Origin: a virus
DNA: 44,340 bases
IMG/VR virus record: IMGVR_UViG_3300027687_001258
Coordinates: 1-44,340 of that record
Strand: one strand, 5' to 3'
In this document: piece by piece, positions 14,399-23,212 of the stretch
How the letters are laid out: each line of letters begins with the position of its first letter
Numbering within the stretch: the stretch's first letter is position 1
Position numbers and translations under genes: made by a program
The notes under the pieces: model-generated
Databases searched by the model: none
Told to the model about the DNA's origin: nothing
The model's input: only the letters and a program-made list of their open reading frames with translations

Positions 14399-15049
14399 AT
14401 GCAAATTTTAACAATGGACGGATTAATTGATAAGAGGAATACAATGTATCCTTCATATGCAGAAAACATAACAGATGACACTAAGGATGCAGAAGCATAT
14501 AGTTCAACATATGGATTTGTGTTAACAGGTAATGTTACATTGCCAAATGGCTGGATTGCTACAACAAATGAATATTTTTCTTACACAGATAAAACTGAAT
14601 ACAGTATTTCAGTAACCGGAACAGCAGTATTCTTTACTAGACTAGGACATATGCATCAGAATAACTTAGGTGGTCCAATTGAAGATAGTGGCCGTCTTTG
14701 TTATATTGATGGGTGCAGTGATAGCTTATTAATCTATCCAAGTCGTGCTGGAGATCCTAGTGTTAATCTTCTACACTTTCCTAAAGGAATTGATCAAACG
14801 TTTCATATCCATCCTAGTGTAAGATTAGGATTAGTAGCAAGTGGTTCTGGTATTGCTGAACTAGCAGATGGAGTATATAATTTGTTAGAAGCTGGTAATA
14901 TTTTTTGTATTGAAGAACGTGAATATCATAGATTTAGAACAACTGATTCTGAAATGAAAATTATTGCATATCATCCAGATGGCGATTGGGGACCTACTGA
15001 CGATAATCATACTATGCTTAATAGAACGTATTTAATGGGATCTAAATAA
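14399..15049 (+). CDS. Cupin-domain protein
   Basis: A 216-residue protein. Cupin motif 1 is FHIHPSVRLGLVASGSG (two His ligands) and motif 2 is EAGNIFCIEEREYHRF (third His). The usual Glu of motif 1 is absent. Cupins are small beta barrels that bind metal and often act as dioxygenases, epimerases or sensors. The N-terminal about 120 residues form an extra strand-rich part without a recognised motif. It is coupled at both ends (adjacent start, TAATG at the end) to the neighbours, and precedes cassette 3, which suggests it acts on the same substrate. Confidence 0.72.
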   Translation: MQILTMDGLIDKRNTMYPSYAENITDDTKDAEAYSSTYGFVLTGNVTLPNGWIATTNEYFSYTDKTEYSISVTGTAVFFTRLGHMHQNNLGGPIEDSGRLCYIDGCSDSLLIYPSRAGDPSVNLLHFPKGIDQTFHIHPSVRLGLVASGSGIAELADGVYNLLEAGNIFCIEEREYHRFRTTDSEMKIIAYHPDGDWGPTDDNHTMLNRTYLMGSK

Positions 15050-15747
15050 TGTTTACATCAGCTCCATCACAATACGGGTTAATAATTGACAGTAGAAATA
15101 ACGGAGTTCTAATAGGAACTTCAAATATGGACGTTATTACGGCACTTGTTATGCGTAAATCTTTTTATAGATTAGAAATCGATTGGATGAATAATTCTCA
15201 TAAACAGGTTAACGCATTATTTTTTAATACCAATTACGAATTTGATAAAACAGAAAAACTATATAGAATGGTATATAATAAAACTCATGGAAATGAACCA
15301 TCAAAAACTGGTAGACATTACCTTGAACTTATTCCACCTGAGGATGTAACAGATGAATATCTTGCAGACAAACTGGATGCTCATCTAGCTGAAGTAATGT
15401 ATGCTAATGTATGGCAAAACATCATGTCGTCATTAACTTTTACGCCACCTGAAAATGATATGGCTATACGATTCTATCCTGAATTACGAGATGCAATTAA
15501 TGAGTGCGATCCGGCAACAAATAGTTATGTACAAGAAATTGTTGAATATGGATCTTTTAATAATTTAACTCCTGAACAGTCGTACGATGAAATATGTAGA
15601 CAACTGTTGCCAATTAGAAAGCAACGTATTCGTGCGTATGCAATGTGGACAAAGTATGTACCTATAATGATGAATGTAGAATTATTAGAGGATTTTCGTA
15701 AAATATTAATAGACGTTAAAAGCAATGTAAGATTAGGGGCAGTATGA
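15049..15747 (+). CDS. Partner protein, family 1, of AsnB-like cassette 3
   Basis: A 232-residue paralogue of the products at 4886 and 6548: YGLIIDSRNNGVLIGTSN at the start, PEDVTDEYLADKL in the middle, NECDPATNSYVQEIVEYG and RIRAYAMWTK near the end. It overlaps the synthetase gene by 4 bases (ATGA). Sequence identity to the other two is modest by eye but the order and spacing of conserved blocks are the same. Function unknown; partnership with the synthetase is inferred from constant pairing. Confidence 0.74.
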   Translation: MFTSAPSQYGLIIDSRNNGVLIGTSNMDVITALVMRKSFYRLEIDWMNNSHKQVNALFFNTNYEFDKTEKLYRMVYNKTHGNEPSKTGRHYLELIPPEDVTDEYLADKLDAHLAEVMYANVWQNIMSSLTFTPPENDMAIRFYPELRDAINECDPATNSYVQEIVEYGSFNNLTPEQSYDEICRQLLPIRKQRIRAYAMWTKYVPIMMNVELLEDFRKILIDVKSNVRLGAV

Positions 15748-16844
15748 TGGGGGAATTATTACTATCAACCGTTGCTAGTGCAATTCATACTGCAACTGAA
15801 AGAACACAGGATCAAAAAGATTTCTACGAAATTTATAAGGTTATTGCTCCTACTGTTAACTTATGCGATCGCACAGGGCATGTTACGACACCTTATAATT
15901 ATAAGGTAATGCTTCCTATTCCAGAAGAACAAACTAATGTTGGAACATTTTCTGAAATTTCAATAGCTCGAGGAATTGAATTACTTAATCTAAGTAAAAC
16001 AACAAATAAACCATGCCTAATATTATGGAGCGGAGGCATTGATAGTACATCGCTTTTAACAGCAATGATAATAGCATCTGAAGGGGATTACAGCAACCTT
16101 AAAATTTGTATGAATGCTCAATCTATTAGAGAAAATCCTAGATTCTATTATACATATATTAGAGGAAAGATTGAAATTATAGCAAGTGAAACTATGTTTA
16201 GTCATATTAACAAAGACCATATTGTTATTAGTGGTGAGGGGTGTGATCAGTTGTTTGGCACGGACATATATCAAGCAATTGAAAGATGGGATAACGGTCG
16301 AGGAGCTATGTTTCAACCATATAATTTTGAAAATGTTGGTGCATTTTTTATGTATAAAGGAATGTCTGAACGAGCCGCTAAAATTTGGTATGACATTATG
16401 GACGATCAAATTAAAGCAAAACAACCCTGTGAAATTATAGATTTTAAAGATTTCTTTTGGTGGTATAATTTTTGTTATAAATGGCAGAACGTATATTATA
16501 GGCTTTTTAATATGGGTAAATTTATGTCCTTTCCCTTAGATCAAGATTTCTTTGATAATAATTATATACAGTTCTTTATGAATGATGATTTTCAAAGATG
16601 GAGTATTGCAAATCCAGATAAGAAAATTACAAAAGATTGGAGTACATATAAGTTTACGGCAAAAGAATTTATCTTTGATTTTACTAAAGATCAAGAATAT
16701 CTTGATAATAAAGTTAAAATTGCAAGCCTTATAAATGTCTTTAGGACGATTGAACATGTTGGAGCATTAAATTCTAATTATGAATTTCTTCCTCCACATT
16801 TTGATATAACTCCTTACAAACTTCAAACAAATAGCTTCTCCTAA
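15744..16844 (+). CDS. AsnB-like PP-loop synthetase, cassette 3
   Basis: A 366-residue protein. SGGIDS is at residues 96-101. SGEGCDQLFGT is the closest copy in this window of the asparagine synthetase signature GEGxDElFgGY. FFWWYNFCYKWQ, FFMNDDFQRWSI and FTKDQEYLDNKVK are shared with the enzymes at 5509 and 7270. There is no glutaminase domain. It is preceded by its partner and a cupin and followed, 38 bases on, by two more PP-loop genes, so 14153-19140 may be one biosynthetic operon. Confidence 0.84.
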   Translation: MMGELLLSTVASAIHTATERTQDQKDFYEIYKVIAPTVNLCDRTGHVTTPYNYKVMLPIPEEQTNVGTFSEISIARGIELLNLSKTTNKPCLILWSGGIDSTSLLTAMIIASEGDYSNLKICMNAQSIRENPRFYYTYIRGKIEIIASETMFSHINKDHIVISGEGCDQLFGTDIYQAIERWDNGRGAMFQPYNFENVGAFFMYKGMSERAAKIWYDIMDDQIKAKQPCEIIDFKDFFWWYNFCYKWQNVYYRLFNMGKFMSFPLDQDFFDNNYIQFFMNDDFQRWSIANPDKKITKDWSTYKFTAKEFIFDFTKDQEYLDNKVKIASLINVFRTIEHVGALNSNYEFLPPHFDITPYKLQTNSFS

Positions 16845-16882
16845 AGGTAAACAATGCAGTTAAAAACCTAATAACTACTATT

Positions 16883-17830
16883 ATGGAATACGGTTTAGAT
16901 AATAAAAAAGAATTTTACGTTGATTATACATCTTGCACTAGACCAGTTGGCAATATACGAGATGAAATGGAAATTGCTTGCACTAATTTAGCAGAAGAAG
17001 CAGATGCAAGAGATACTCATGTAACAATTAGTCTTAGTAGCGGATTAGACAGCCAAGTATTACTACACACTTTTTATTCTTGCGGTTTGCCATATTCTAC
17101 AGCTTTCTGCCATTGGCCTGGATATAACGATAACGAACGCAGTAACATTGACTCGTTGGATACAAAGTATAATAACGAAACACAAATTGTTACAATAAAT
17201 CCAGACGAACATAAAGAAGAAGTTAATAAGTTAGCAGTAAAAACAGGAATACCAGCTGAACATCATTTAATGAAAATGTTCTTAGAGCAACTACCAAGTG
17301 AAGTAGATATATTGCAAGGTATTGAAAGTTTTGATTTTATATTCCGTAATAAGAAAACATACTGTATGGAAAGCTGGACTGCAATAGAAGTAGCAAGTCA
17401 AAGAGCATTGAGGCAAGTTGATAGAACAGGTAAAATATTAGCAATAGACAGACGTGCAAGTTTTAATGAATTTACGTTAGCATTATTAAACGATCCTATA
17501 GTAGAAGGATATTGCAAGTCTATTAGATATATTGTTGGTAACGGATTAGTAGAGAAAAAGTCTGGAGAAGCACCTCCATTAATTTTTTCATGGGAATATT
17601 ATGTTAAACCTTTACTATATGGTTTATACTGGAAAGACGAACTAGAGTTATTTCCAAAAGACGTTAGTGCAAATAATATAGATTGGATTATGAATCCTTC
17701 TGATAATAGATTAAGACATAACTATAGGAACAAATGTGCTTTTATAGACAGAGATGAACTAATAGCACTTCTTACTGACTTCGGTTCAGGTAGGACTCGT
17801 AGATGGCATCAATATAAAGGAAAAGTATAA
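16883..17830 (+). CDS. PP-loop ATPase, AsnB-like, divergent
   Basis: A 315-residue protein. LSSGLDSQ (SSGLDS, residues 52-57) is the PP-loop, with the second G of the usual SGG replaced by S in the first position of the triplet, as in some AsnB relatives. The rest (ESFDFIFRNKKTYCMESW, SFNEFTLALLNDP) is arranged like AsnB C-terminal domains, where a LLNDPIVEG-like segment marks the enzyme core. It lacks the cassette motifs and has no partner gene of family 1 or 2. Its stop overlaps the next ATG (TAATG). Likely ATP-dependent ligase, substrate unknown. Confidence 0.7.
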   Translation: MEYGLDNKKEFYVDYTSCTRPVGNIRDEMEIACTNLAEEADARDTHVTISLSSGLDSQVLLHTFYSCGLPYSTAFCHWPGYNDNERSNIDSLDTKYNNETQIVTINPDEHKEEVNKLAVKTGIPAEHHLMKMFLEQLPSEVDILQGIESFDFIFRNKKTYCMESWTAIEVASQRALRQVDRTGKILAIDRRASFNEFTLALLNDPIVEGYCKSIRYIVGNGLVEKKSGEAPPLIFSWEYYVKPLLYGLYWKDELELFPKDVSANNIDWIMNPSDNRLRHNYRNKCAFIDRDELIALLTDFGSGRTRRWHQYKGKV

Positions 17831-19140
17831 TGGCAACACCATTACTAGATCCAAATGGATCTATACCAGAGGCTAAGATAATTATAAATCCATATATCAA
17901 TAAGAAACTTGGATATTACATTGTAGATGGATTTGAATTTGATTCTAAAATTAGAGCAGGATTGCATTCAGTTAAAGTAAACAAGCCTGTACAATGGATA
18001 TTTAATAATAAGGAATTTAGAGCTCATGACTGGAGTGTTGAACCAACAGAAACATTAGATCAACTGTATGATGCCCGAGCATTTGATTTGAGAACAAAGT
18101 ATGATTATTTAATTTTAAGTTTTAGTGGCGGAAGTGACTCTTGGAACATTTATAAAGCATTTCAAAGACAAGGCTTACATATTGACGAAGTTATTGTTAA
18201 CACAATGACCAAAGCTAGTAAAGGGTTAGTAACTGACTCTAGTGCAAAAGCAGTTAATGCTCCTGAAAGCGAACATGTAAGAAATACAGTCCCTAGGCTT
18301 AAAGAAATACAAAAAGAAATGCCTATGACTAAGATTACTGTTACAGACCAAAGTGATTATTTGTTTGAAAGTTTAGAAGCGGCAGGAGATGCTAGTTGGG
18401 TGTTAGATAAACGTGAGGGATTGAATCCAGCAGGTATTACAAGATTTAACTATTTGCATTTTATGGAAGTTCGTAAGAGATTTGACAAAGATAAAAAGAT
18501 TGGATTAATAGTAGGTATTGAAAAGCCTAGGACATTAGTACATCAAGGCAGATTCTTTGTTAGATTTGCAGATAGAAGCACTAACATGATTACTGTAGCA
18601 GAGCATTTAAAAGATTATCCTAATTCTACTGTAGAGTTCTTTTATTGGTCTCCGGATTGTGTTCCTTTGCTTATTAAGCAAGCACACGTTGTTAAGAAGT
18701 ACTTAGAAGCAAATCCTTCTATGCAAGTACACTTTAATAGCGATAACTCTACAGGTAAAGTATATAGGCTATTACACGAACCGTTACTTAGAAACTTATT
18801 ATACAGTACATGGGATCAACGTTGGTTCCAAGCAGAGAAAGCAGTACTAGATTGGGATAGCGAATTTGATCAATGGTTTAGAGTTGGCTACCAAGATACT
18901 AAAGCATATCAAGTTTGGATGGAAGGACTAAAGTATGTGTCTGACAACTTAAAGCCATTCTTACGTTATGTAGATGATCCTAATAATGATGTATGGAATA
19001 CTAGTATGATGAATACATTTACTGATAGGGGAGATGAGTTAATTGGACAACGTCCAGATGGCCTGATGCCAGTACTTCATAACTACGAAGTTGGTAGAAT
19101 GAAAGTATCTGGCCCAGGTGTCAATAACTTTATGCGTTAA
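17830..19140 (+). CDS. PP-loop ATPase-like protein, separate subfamily
   Basis: A 436-residue protein. ILSFSGGSDSWNIYKAF (SGGSDS, residues 99-104) is a PP-loop of the N-type ATP pyrophosphatases. The about 90 residues before it form a small strand domain (GYYIVDGFEFDSKIRAGLHS). No AsnB signature follows, so this is not close to the cassette enzymes. From memory, similar proteins occur singly in T4-like marine phages. It is coupled to the preceding PP-loop gene by a 1-base overlap and converges with the TctC gene (4-base overlap). Substrate unknown. Confidence 0.68.
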   Translation: MATPLLDPNGSIPEAKIIINPYINKKLGYYIVDGFEFDSKIRAGLHSVKVNKPVQWIFNNKEFRAHDWSVEPTETLDQLYDARAFDLRTKYDYLILSFSGGSDSWNIYKAFQRQGLHIDEVIVNTMTKASKGLVTDSSAKAVNAPESEHVRNTVPRLKEIQKEMPMTKITVTDQSDYLFESLEAAGDASWVLDKREGLNPAGITRFNYLHFMEVRKRFDKDKKIGLIVGIEKPRTLVHQGRFFVRFADRSTNMITVAEHLKDYPNSTVEFFYWSPDCVPLLIKQAHVVKKYLEANPSMQVHFNSDNSTGKVYRLLHEPLLRNLLYSTWDQRWFQAEKAVLDWDSEFDQWFRVGYQDTKAYQVWMEGLKYVSDNLKPFLRYVDDPNNDVWNTSMMNTFTDRGDELIGQRPDGLMPVLHNYEVGRMKVSGPGVNNFMR

Positions 19141-20054
19141 TTCTTCTGCAACGGAATATTATTATCAATTAAAAACTTTTCTAATTTTGTGTTATTGTGA
19201 AATGCTTCTAACTTAGTTTCAATGTCTGCTTTAGCAATAGGAAATAGTCCAATATTTTTAAGCCCTTTAACAAAGTCTTCGTTCTTAAACAACTTATCAA
19301 TATCTGCTCTAATACTTACTAAGTCTTTAGTATTACGAGATGTAATTAATCCGATAGGACTAACAAAAGGAAACTCTTCCTTGTAAACATCTTGCCATGT
19401 AGGAATATCTAATCCTAAGTCTTGGCTTGACATAATACTTGTAATATTTTTACCTAAATGATTTTTAACTGTTGGATAGTTTGCAAACATGCAATCAATA
19501 TTACCTGCTAGTAAATCACTCAAAGCAGTAGTTCCTCCCTTAGCATAAGGAATAACTTTACTATCAATTTTTAACTTTTTAATTAGTACTTCTGTAGCCA
19601 AATGTTCACTACTTCCGTAACCCGCGGCACCAAATAAAATTCTTCCCTTATCAAAGTTTTCTAAGTCTGCAACTGTTGACATTTTTCTATCATCATTACA
19701 AACTAATACATTAGGCATTGTAGCAACAACTCCTAGCAAAAGGAAATCCTTAATTGCATCGTATTCTAAATCTTTAAATCTAATTTTATTTGTAACATAA
19801 ATTTGAGCCATTGTTGCAGTAATAACACTCTTGTTAGTTTTCAACATATGTTTGATTGCAATTTTACCAGCCGCTCCAGGCCTGTTCACAACATTATATT
19901 CATTGTCTGACTTAACAATGTTTCTCTCAATTAATCTAGTAGTCTGATCGCTAGGACCACCTGGTCCATGATGTACGGTTAATTCAATGTCCGTAGCATA
20001 TGCATTTGTTGTAAATGCTAAAATAGCCGTTACGGCTAACAACTTCTTAATCAT
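19137..20054 (-). CDS. tctC: TctC/Bug-family tricarboxylate-type binding protein, exported
   Basis: A 305-residue protein with a signal peptide (MIKKLLAVTAILAFTTNAYA); start chosen at 20054 for that reason and for an AGAAGAGA site. Family marks are the opening HHGPGGPSDQTTRLIE, VNRPGAAGKIA, FGAAGYGSSEHLATEVL and PYAKGGTTALSDLLAGNIDCMF, the last being the most typical TctC block. These proteins bind carboxylates in the periplasm for the TctAB transporter. No TctA or TctB gene is in the window, so it would use host permeases or act alone. It converges with the PP-loop gene. Confidence 0.88.
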   Translation of the reverse strand: MIKKLLAVTAILAFTTNAYATDIELTVHHGPGGPSDQTTRLIERNIVKSDNEYNVVNRPGAAGKIAIKHMLKTNKSVITATMAQIYVTNKIRFKDLEYDAIKDFLLLGVVATMPNVLVCNDDRKMSTVADLENFDKGRILFGAAGYGSSEHLATEVLIKKLKIDSKVIPYAKGGTTALSDLLAGNIDCMFANYPTVKNHLGKNITSIMSSQDLGLDIPTWQDVYKEEFPFVSPIGLITSRNTKDLVSIRADIDKLFKNEDFVKGLKNIGLFPIAKADIETKLEAFHNNTKLEKFLIDNNIPLQKN

Positions 20055-20079
20055 ATGTAAATCTCTTCTCACTTTTAGG

Positions 20080-20108
20080 TTGACTTCTGAGTCAATATGT
20101 AGTAGTAT
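20080..20108 (+). promoter_or_regulatory. Promoter with palindrome over the -35 box
   Basis: TTGACT (20080-20085), 17-base spacer, TAGTAT (20103-20108). The -35 box is half of a palindrome TTGACT-TCTG-AGTCAA (20080-20095), which could be an operator. It drives the membrane-protein gene at 20152. Confidence 0.5.
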
Positions 20109-20151
20109 ATATGTAATTTGTAACCTGAGTGTTTTCCAAGAAAGTAGAAAC

Positions 20152-20460
20152 ATGACATATGATAAAAAACTAGACGAGAAGATTGCTGACTTAAACTCTA
20201 CGAGAGTTTACAAAAAGACAACACCTCTATATACTACTGATTGGTATATTAAGTGGATAGCATCATTTGTAATACTACTAGCAGTTATGTGTCGTAGTGT
20301 TGAAGAAGTTCCAAAGATATACGATCTTGTGTTATCCTTTTGTGGTTGCTCTGGTTGGTGCATGGTTGGATATATTTGGCATGATAGAGCCTTGCTTGTT
20401 TTAAATTCAGTACTGCTATTTGTACTAGGATCAGGGATCTTAACATACATATTTAAATAG
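20152..20460 (+). CDS. Small membrane protein
   Basis: A 102-residue protein with a charged N-terminus (MTYDKKLDEKIADLN) and three hydrophobic segments, two short ones near the middle and one at the end (ALLVLNSVLLFVLGSGILTYIF). The ATG at 20152 lies downstream of the promoter at 20080; the reading frame continues upstream but only as antisense of the TctC signal peptide. From memory it resembles membrane proteins of marine T4-like phages. Function unknown. Confidence 0.65.
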   Translation: MTYDKKLDEKIADLNSTRVYKKTTPLYTTDWYIKWIASFVILLAVMCRSVEEVPKIYDLVLSFCGCSGWCMVGYIWHDRALLVLNSVLLFVLGSGILTYIFK

Positions 20461-20495
20461 TCAATCCGGTAAATAGCTGTACGGAGGATATTTAA

Positions 20496-20927
20496 ATGGA
20501 TGCAACAAAACTTGGATTTGATTTTGCAGAACTTATAACACCTGGTTTAACAGTTTTAATCGCATTAGTGTTTACTATGTGGTTTAAAGACTTAGCAACA
20601 AAAATAGCAAAAGGTGCAATGTTTAAAATGAACAGAGCATTTAACGAAGGCGATTCTGTTATTATTGATGGTGCTGATGCAGTTATTGTTCGTATCGGAC
20701 TAACAGAAACAGTTTTTGGAATCTACGGAGAAAAAGGTTACACTTGGAGATATGTTCCTAACGAACGTATACCTTTTTTAAAGTTAGAAAAGATTGTTAA
20801 CAAAGATGTACATCTAGATACTCCTATGGAAAAGGCTTTACAAATACAAAAACAACTTGATGAATTACAAAATCAACGTATCAGTGAAAACCAAGCAAAG
20901 ATAGACGAAATCACAAAAAAGAAGTAG
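20496..20927 (+). CDS. MscS-like small membrane protein
   Basis: A 143-residue protein. One membrane helix (about residues 13-33, FAELITPGLTVLIALVFTMWF) is followed by a beta domain (FNEGDSVIIDGADAVIVRIGLTETVFGIYG, WRYVPNERIPFLKLEKI) that matches the MscS pore-adjacent beta domain, and a coiled-coil tail. MscS itself has three helices, so this is a reduced version, perhaps a partner of host MscS or a small channel. A GGAGG site precedes the ATG. Confidence 0.66.
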   Translation: MDATKLGFDFAELITPGLTVLIALVFTMWFKDLATKIAKGAMFKMNRAFNEGDSVIIDGADAVIVRIGLTETVFGIYGEKGYTWRYVPNERIPFLKLEKIVNKDVHLDTPMEKALQIQKQLDELQNQRISENQAKIDEITKKK

Positions 20928-20931
20928 ATAA

Positions 20932-21372
20932 ATGTCATACAGTATTACAAACCGTGATAAACGTGTCATGGATTTTCTACGGCGTTCTGCAATAGACAAT
21001 GAAGGTTACGGAAATGCTAAAATTGCATCTGCAATATCTATCAAAGGAAAAATTATAAGTTTAGGACATAATTCATCTAAGACTCATCCTTTCCAATCTT
21101 TGTATAGCAAAAATGAGGAGTCTGTGTATCTGCATGCAGAAACTAGTGCTATTTCTAATAGTCTTAATCATATGGGCAAGACAGAGCTAGAAAAGGCAAC
21201 TATATATGTATACAGGGTTAAACGTCCTGTAGATAATGTTAAAATTTGGTCGTCTGGATTATCAAAGCCTTGTAAAGGATGTATGAGAGCAATTACTGAT
21301 TTTAATATTAAAAGAATTGTTTATAGTACAGATGAGGATACCAGTTTTGAGGTATACAAAAGAACAAATTGA
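20932..21372 (+). CDS. Cytidine/deoxycytidylate deaminase-like protein
   Basis: A 146-residue protein with the zinc motifs of the CDA fold: YLHAETSAI (HAE) and PCKGCMRAI (PCxxC). The spacing between them (about 49 residues) fits this superfamily. It may feed pyrimidine deoxynucleotide synthesis, deaminate a nucleobase in DNA or RNA, or act on a modified nucleoside. It starts 4 bases after the MscS-like gene. Confidence 0.8.
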   Translation: MSYSITNRDKRVMDFLRRSAIDNEGYGNAKIASAISIKGKIISLGHNSSKTHPFQSLYSKNEESVYLHAETSAISNSLNHMGKTELEKATIYVYRVKRPVDNVKIWSSGLSKPCKGCMRAITDFNIKRIVYSTDEDTSFEVYKRTN

Positions 21373-21487
21373 TAGACTTTTGAGTAATGCAAGAATTGCA
21401 TATGAAACATGCAGAGGTGACTGGGGAAAAGATTACTGGTCTAATGTAATGTATGAATTGCAAAAAAAATATAATAGGTTAAACTAA
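21332..21487 (+). CDS. Small helical protein of unknown function
   Basis: A 51-residue ORF starting inside the deaminase gene in another frame (ATG at 21332; a TTG at 21347 would also serve). It reads RYTKEQIDRLLSNARIAYE, then a W/Y-rich block and YELQKKYNRLN, an amphipathic helix pair of a kind often seen in phage genomes. It overlaps the convergent oxygenase gene by 9 bases. The sequence between the two genes is otherwise unexplained, which supports it. Confidence 0.6.
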   Translation: MRIPVLRYTKEQIDRLLSNARIAYETCRGDWGKDYWSNVMYELQKKYNRLN

Positions 21488-22135
21488 GTAACCCTTTTTA
21501 TCTAAACGTTCAACAAGTTCAGTCCATGGGATCTGCGGATCAAGTTCAACAGTAATATTAACCCTATGCTCTGTTATATCATCTAAATCTAACTTATGAG
21601 CTTTATCTACATGATTCCAACAAGGTCCTGGATCATTCTCAATATGTACAGGCTCGCCCCAATCGCCATCTCCTGCGAGATAACTAAAGCCACGTTCCAT
21701 CTTATTTGTTTTACTGTTCCATTGTTCAAATCTACGTTCTAACATTTTAGGATCATCAACACCAGTCTTCCACCAACTTATCTTAGCACCTACTATTCCT
21801 TGTACAGGAACATTTAATCGTGCTATCATAGGAATATCAAACTTATGTGCATCACAATGAGGTTTAGCGGCATGGGCACCTTTGTATCCAATAAACAAAC
21901 AGAAGCGTCTAAAAGTTAAATCTAATTCTTCTATGTGATCTCTCATACGTTTTCCAATAGGACTATTAGCAAAGATACTTTGATCCATATTTGCCTTATC
22001 AAACTTGGCTCCGTATTTTTCATATAGTTTATCTAGTGCAACTTGAGCATGAGGCATTAACTCGTTGTTGGCCCATTCTAATTCTTCTTTAGTTGGCTCT
22101 AGGTGAGGCATTGGAATGTGATAATCTAAGTTCAT
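21479..22135 (-). CDS. 2OG-Fe(II) oxygenase-like protein
   Basis: A 218-residue protein. H93 and D95 (KPHCDAHKFD) are the first iron ligands, and H180 (HVDKAHKLDL) or H190 the distal one; R191 follows (HRVNITVEL). The strand order around ARLNVPVQG and the closing strands fit 2OG oxygenases of the Asp/Asn hydroxylase build. The start overlaps the previous gene's stop (ATGA), so it is translated with the upstream oxygenase. Substrate unknown. Confidence 0.72.
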   Translation of the reverse strand: MNLDYHIPMPHLEPTKEELEWANNELMPHAQVALDKLYEKYGAKFDKANMDQSIFANSPIGKRMRDHIEELDLTFRRFCLFIGYKGAHAAKPHCDAHKFDIPMIARLNVPVQGIVGAKISWWKTGVDDPKMLERRFEQWNSKTNKMERGFSYLAGDGDWGEPVHIENDPGPCWNHVDKAHKLDLDDITEHRVNITVELDPQIPWTELVERLDKKGYLV

Positions 22136-22890
22136 TTAATATTGTCTCCATATTTTTCAATACTACGATCTAATAATTCTTCGTAGCCTTTCCATTCCCA
22201 ACTTAGACTAATACTACACAGAATTTTCTTATAGAAACCACCATCATCTTTTTGTAGTTTATGAGCTCCGTGACACCATGTATGATTGTTATAAACAAAT
22301 GCATGACTGTCTAGTTCTGTAGTATCAACATAACAAGCTCTTTCTGTATCAAATGGAATTCTTTCTGCTCCAATACCTTTTGATCCTTCACCTAATGGTT
22401 GTAGCCAAAATGTAGGTCTAGGATTTTCATCTTGTATCATAATTCTAAGACTATTTGGATATGGTAATTGTTCGTTCATGTCTTTGTGTATTCCAATAGG
22501 TCTTTGATTACTCCAAAACAGTATTTGACTTATTCCGTTTGTAGGAAGATTTGTTTTCAAATAATCTATAAACTTAGGCAATACGTTTCTACCATCAATC
22601 ATAGGTTTTGTCCAACGGTCATCTGCACTAGGACTATCAATTATATTAATACCATTCCAATTTGGCATCGTGTATTCGTTAAGTTTGCCTGTTTGTTTAA
22701 ACATGCGTTCTGCTTCTTCTGGAGTATCAGTATATCTCTCATCTGGTTTTAGTCTAACAATAGGAGCATTATGTTCGTCCCACATTGCTTGAAAACCATC
22801 GTCCATAACAAAGGGAGGTATGTCTAATACTAAAAATGGAATTCCGTTATACTTTTGTTCAAAGTGTTTTGGATAGTTACTGTTTCTCAT
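22132..22890 (-). CDS. 2OG-Fe(II) oxygenase-like protein
   Basis: A 252-residue protein. H135 and D137 (GIHKDMNEQ) and H207 or H210 (NNHTWCHGAHK) are likely iron ligands. The start at 22890 is preferred over 22950, since a late-type GATAAATA lies just 5 bases upstream of it and neither start has a ribosome site; the longer form would add 20 residues. A role in the same process as the adjacent oxygenase is likely because the two overlap by 4 bases. Substrate unknown. Confidence 0.66.
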   Translation of the reverse strand: MRNSNYPKHFEQKYNGIPFLVLDIPPFVMDDGFQAMWDEHNAPIVRLKPDERYTDTPEEAERMFKQTGKLNEYTMPNWNGINIIDSPSADDRWTKPMIDGRNVLPKFIDYLKTNLPTNGISQILFWSNQRPIGIHKDMNEQLPYPNSLRIMIQDENPRPTFWLQPLGEGSKGIGAERIPFDTERACYVDTTELDSHAFVYNNHTWCHGAHKLQKDDGGFYKKILCSISLSWEWKGYEELLDRSIEKYGDNIK

Positions 22891-22969
22891 ACAAATATTT
22901 ATCTTTAGGCGAGACACATGTTGCTCTAAAGTATAATTACTATTACACATTAAACATTGGAGATTAGAT

Positions 22970-23170
22970 TTGGCTGATAAAAAGAAACCTAAAGCAAAAG
23001 CAGAAAATACGTCCGAAGAAGAAATTGCCGCATTTTTAGCAAATGGTGGAGTTATTAAAAAGATCCCAATGGGAGAAAAAGGCTACACAGCCGTTAATGT
23101 ATGGGGCCGTCGGATTAAGAAGCCGGCTGAAGAACCTGCTCCAAAAACAACTAAAACAAAGAAAAAGTAA
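22970..23170 (+). CDS. Small lysine-rich protein
   Basis: A 66-residue protein starting at TTG, with a GGAG site 7 bases upstream. The N- and C-termini are lysine-rich (ADKKKPKAKAE, TKTKKK) and the middle has EEEIAAFLANGGVIKKIP followed by VWGRRIK. Its build suggests nucleic-acid binding. From memory it resembles a small protein common in T4-like marine phages. Function unknown. Confidence 0.6.
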   Translation: MADKKKPKAKAENTSEEEIAAFLANGGVIKKIPMGEKGYTAVNVWGRRIKKPAEEPAPKTTKTKKK

Positions 23171-23212
23171 AAGTATGCCTTTAATGGGCTGAAAGAATTA
23201 TTTAAATATTAG

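Noticed and set aside
16056-16424. 122-codon minus-strand frame inside the cassette 3 enzyme
   Set aside because: It lies fully opposite a gene with clear motifs and has no start signal.
19987-20151. N-terminal extension of the membrane protein at 20152
   Set aside because: It is antisense to the TctC signal peptide and would start before the promoter at 20080.
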